DNA of 64,000 bases from UBA4416 sp048498515 (lineage in GTDB: Bacteria > Bacteroidota > Bacteroidia > B-17B0 > Aurantibacillaceae). Below are positions 61,901-64,000 of this stretch, in pieces. The position numbers were made by a program, and so were the translations under genes. The stretch's first letter is position 1, and each line of letters starts with the position of its first letter. Under the pieces are notes generated by a model. That model worked only from the letters and a program-made list of their open reading frames with translations. It was not told the DNA's origin and ran no database searches. The stretch spans positions 62,001-126,000 of the forward strand of contig JBEHXV010000007.1 of the NCBI GenBank assembly GCA_048498515.1, in the 5' to 3' direction.

Positions 61901-62911
61901 ATGAAAATAATCTACTCATTAATTTTATTAATCATATGTGCATTAGGAGCAAATGCACAATCCTTAACTTATGCAGCCAACGCGCCGGTAGTAGGAAACA
62001 TTTACCAACAAAGTGCATATGATTCTACCACAGTGCTAAATAATGCTACAGGGCAAAACATGACATGGGATTTCTCCTCATTATCTTCTTTTCCTTTTAC
62101 AGAGGCGGCTACTTATACAACTGTTGCTTCTACTCCTTATGCGGCTAATTTCCCATCTGCTACAATAGCGGTAAATGATGAAGCAGGTGGATATATTTTT
62201 TATAAATCAACATCGTCACAGTATGAATGGCTTGGGAAACAAAACGCAAATCTTGCTATTAATTTTTCAAATACTGCGGTGGTGGCGGTATGGCCTATAG
62301 CTTATAATTATAGCAATACTGATGTTGCCACGGGAACGGCAAATGTTCAGGGGCAAAATGGGACGGCTGCAGCCACCATAACAACTCAGGGTACAGGTAC
62401 AGGAACGTTAATTATTCCCGGAGGCGCTGTATTTAATAATGTATTACAAACAAGAACAACACAAACGGTATATATCTCTGCCGCAGGTGGTTCTTATACA
62501 GCTAATCTGAAAAACACAAATATCAGCTATTACCATTCATCTCAAAAATTCCCGATCCTAAACATAGAATTTTTTAGCTCTACGGGAACCTTTCCCAATT
62601 CTCCCGCAGTAGATATAAGAATAAACAATGCTGTTATTACCGGAGTAAATGATCTTAATTTTGACGCAACATTTGCTGTTTATCCTAATCCTGCAAAAAG
62701 CATGATTAATATTAAGCTTAATAATGGTAATAATAGTAATTGCACAGTAGAGATCGTAAATGCATTAGGAGAAGTAACAAAAAATGTAAACCTGGGAAAT
62801 GACTCAGAAATTTTTGGGAATATTTCAATTTCTGACCTTGCTCCGGGCATTTACATGGTAAAAACGACATTGGGTAATAAAATTTCTGCAAGGAAATTAA
62901 TTATTGAGTGA
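61901..62911 (+). CDS. T9SS cargo, tandem paralogue 3
   Basis: A protein of about 336 residues starting at ATG 61901 (a TTG five codons upstream is less likely), with a signal peptide (LGANAQ), LTYAANAPVVGNIYQQSAYDS, a middle TITTQGTGTGTLIIPGGAVF segment and SQKFPILNIEFFSS. It ends in a type A CTD (FAVYPNPAKSMINI, DLAPGIYMVKTTLGNKISARKLIIE). It uses more AT-rich codons than the other two copies. The stop lies in the start of a repeat fragment. Confidence 0.88.
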   Translation: MKIIYSLILLIICALGANAQSLTYAANAPVVGNIYQQSAYDSTTVLNNATGQNMTWDFSSLSSFPFTEAATYTTVASTPYAANFPSATIAVNDEAGGYIFYKSTSSQYEWLGKQNANLAINFSNTAVVAVWPIAYNYSNTDVATGTANVQGQNGTAAATITTQGTGTGTLIIPGGAVFNNVLQTRTTQTVYISAAGGSYTANLKNTNISYYHSSQKFPILNIEFFSSTGTFPNSPAVDIRINNAVITGVNDLNFDATFAVYPNPAKSMINIKLNNGNNSNCTVEIVNALGEVTKNVNLGNDSEIFGNISISDLAPGIYMVKTTLGNKISARKLIIE

Positions 62912-62937
62912 GATTGCTTCGCTGGCAATCGCAATGG
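62907..62937. repeat. Fragment of the GAGATTGCTTC repeat
   Basis: GAGATTGCTTCGCTGG and CAATCGCAATGGC match the right arm of the repeat at 53994-54075 (GAGATTGCTTCAC ... CTCGCAATGAC). The fragment abuts the stop of paralogue 3 and lies upstream of the GDPD gene. Confidence 0.6.
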
Positions 62938-62987
62938 CTTTTTTTGTGCCTTGTCTTTTATCCTTAACTTTAGGCATTGTAAAAAAC

Positions 62988-63863
62988 GTGTTACGCTTTT
63001 CATTCATATTGCTTTTGCTCCTAAGCCTTTCCTGCTCCAAGGATCCGCCCCTGTTTAAGCTCGACAACTTAAATAATAATGAAATAGGTTGCTTTGGCCA
63101 TGCAGGAATGGGATCACGCTCTCTATATCCCGTTAACACGTTCGAGAGCCTGGAGTCTTGTTTAAACCGTGGCGCCGATGGCACCGAAATGGATGTGCAG
63201 GTAACCAAGGACAGCGTGCTGGTCATTTATCATAACGAAAACCTGAGTGCTGCTACTTCCTGCAGCGGCAGGATCAAAGAAATGAACTGGAGCGAGATAC
63301 AGGATTGTAAAATGAATTCCCTCTTATTCAAAAACCTCGATGTGATGTCCTTTGATGAGTTTATTCAAAAGATCCCGAATCCAAAAGATTATATTTTTAC
63401 CTGGGATTGCAAATTATGGATCGATGATTTTAATGCCGATAATAATGAGTACTTCCGGTTTTTTGCCCGCACGCTCATTCGCACTATGGACGCTTACGAC
63501 CTGGGGCAAAATATATTTATTGAAAACCCGGTGATTGGCTTTTTACTGATCGCTAAGGAAATGAGGCCGTCGCTTAAACTCTTTTATCTTGCCGAAACGT
63601 ATGAAGGTGGTTTGGAACAAGCGGTGCAATGGAAATTTTATGGGATCTCGATGCACCATACAAAACTCACGGCAGAGCAGATTAAAACAGCGCATGAAAA
63701 TAATTTACACGTGACCTTATTTGGCGTATTAAGCGAAAAGGAAAATTATTCGGCTGTAGAAAAAAGCCCTGATTTTATGCAAACAGATAATATCAATTAC
63801 CTCTTAAAAATTTTCGGGAAGTACAATAAAGGTAAAGGCTACTTGTTCTCTATGAGCCATTGA
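62988..63863 (+). CDS. Glycerophosphodiester phosphodiesterase family lipoprotein
   Basis: A lipoprotein with the signal LRFSFILLLLLSLSC followed by SKDPP and a GDPD domain: FGHAGMGSRSLYPVNTFESLESCLNRGADGTEMDVQVTKDSVLVIYHNENL. The usual metal-binding HRG is replaced by GHAG, with E-x-D present (TEMDVQ). The HDxxL-type motif reads HNENL. The start is uncertain: a GTG at 62988 gives a clean signal peptide, while an ATG at 62934 or a TTG at 62904 are alternatives that fall in repeat-derived sequence. It would cleave glycerophosphodiesters at the envelope. Confidence 0.8.
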   Translation: MLRFSFILLLLLSLSCSKDPPLFKLDNLNNNEIGCFGHAGMGSRSLYPVNTFESLESCLNRGADGTEMDVQVTKDSVLVIYHNENLSAATSCSGRIKEMNWSEIQDCKMNSLLFKNLDVMSFDEFIQKIPNPKDYIFTWDCKLWIDDFNADNNEYFRFFARTLIRTMDAYDLGQNIFIENPVIGFLLIAKEMRPSLKLFYLAETYEGGLEQAVQWKFYGISMHHTKLTAEQIKTAHENNLHVTLFGVLSEKENYSAVEKSPDFMQTDNINYLLKIFGKYNKGKGYLFSMSH

Positions 63864-63943
63864 CGTACGGTTAAATTCACAGATTAAAAAGTAGTTTACT
63901 GTATCGGCCTTATCCGACTTAAGTATGTCATTGCGGACAAGCT

Positions 63944-64000
63944 ATGATGACTACTGAAAATCGCCCCGAACCATTATCGGTAATTGTTGTTCCGGCATCT
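63944..64000 (+). CDS. Start of a further gene (truncated by the window)
   Basis: ATGATG opens a frame that continues MTTENRPEPLSVIVVPAS to the end of the window. The LSVIVVPAS hydrophobic strand could open a Rossmann-like or glycosyltransferase domain, but 19 codons are too few to identify it. The 80 bp before it, from 63864, hold nothing that I recognise. Confidence 0.4.
   Translation, partial: MMTTENRPEPLSVIVVPAS

Overview
This window is a stretch of a Bacteroidota chromosome. The evidence is a type IX secretion system (T9SS) sortase/shuttle pair (PorU, PorV), a PorG-like barrel, at least eight proteins with T9SS type A C-terminal sorting domains (CTDs), a TamL-type Omp85 lipoprotein, DUF3822 next to rsmD, a DUF2723 giant membrane protein, and a tRNA promoter that fits the Bacteroidetes TTTG-N19-TAnnTTTG pattern. 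Many start codons are TTG or GTG and Shine-Dalgarno motifs are rare, as is usual in the phylum. Cytochrome oxidase assembly and subunit genes indicate aerobic respiration. The sequence does not allow a finer taxonomic call. There is no rRNA, CRISPR array, transposase or prophage.

Layout. 1-6.4 kb: the end of an unknown gene converging on porU-porV (minus strand, translationally coupled). 6.4-9.9 kb: a minus-strand operon of a GT-C-like membrane protein, an MBOAT O-acyltransferase and a DltD/AlgX-like SGNH protein, probably for acetylation of a surface glycan. 9.95-15.3 kb: phosphatidylserine synthase, then a MacB-like exporter (ATPase, two permeases, periplasmic adaptor). 15.3-21.3 kb: minus-strand housekeeping genes (DUF3592-like protein, serine hydrolase, LipB, PGI/PMI isomerase, thioesterase, polyprenyl synthase, RmlA). 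21.5-36.6 kb: heme A synthase, a thioredoxin-fold protein without CXXC, RsmD, DUF3822, a LolA-like protein, a SpoU methyltransferase, TamL, release factor 3, a PaaY-type hexapeptide protein, a PorG-like barrel and a secreted subtilase. 36.6-41.6 kb: a secreted protein, EttA, DUF3467 and HtpG. 41.7-47.7 kb: an accessory surface-protein block of three T9SS cargo proteins and a leucine-rich-repeat protein. 47.8-49.3 kb: a tRNA-Gln gene with a 15-bp copy of its 3' end 1.4 kb away, bracketing a two-gene module that resembles a divergent HicB/HicA toxin-antitoxin pair. 49.4-54 kb: DUF2723 protein, a small protein and ProC. 54-56.4 kb: T9SS cargo and glutathione peroxidase. 56.5-59.4 kb: heme O synthase and cytochrome oxidase subunits III, III and IV. 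59.5-62.9 kb: three tandem paralogous T9SS cargo proteins. 62.9 kb to the end: a GDPD lipoprotein and the start of another gene.

How it fits together: PorV, PorU and PorG belong to the machine that exports and anchors the CTD proteins encoded here; TamL and the LolA-like protein would serve outer-membrane biogenesis; CtaA and CtaB make the heme A used by the oxidase. The most unusual region is the tRNA-Gln-bracketed module at 47.8-49.3 kb. Intergenic spaces are rich in long imperfect palindromes of several recurring families, which are listed separately.
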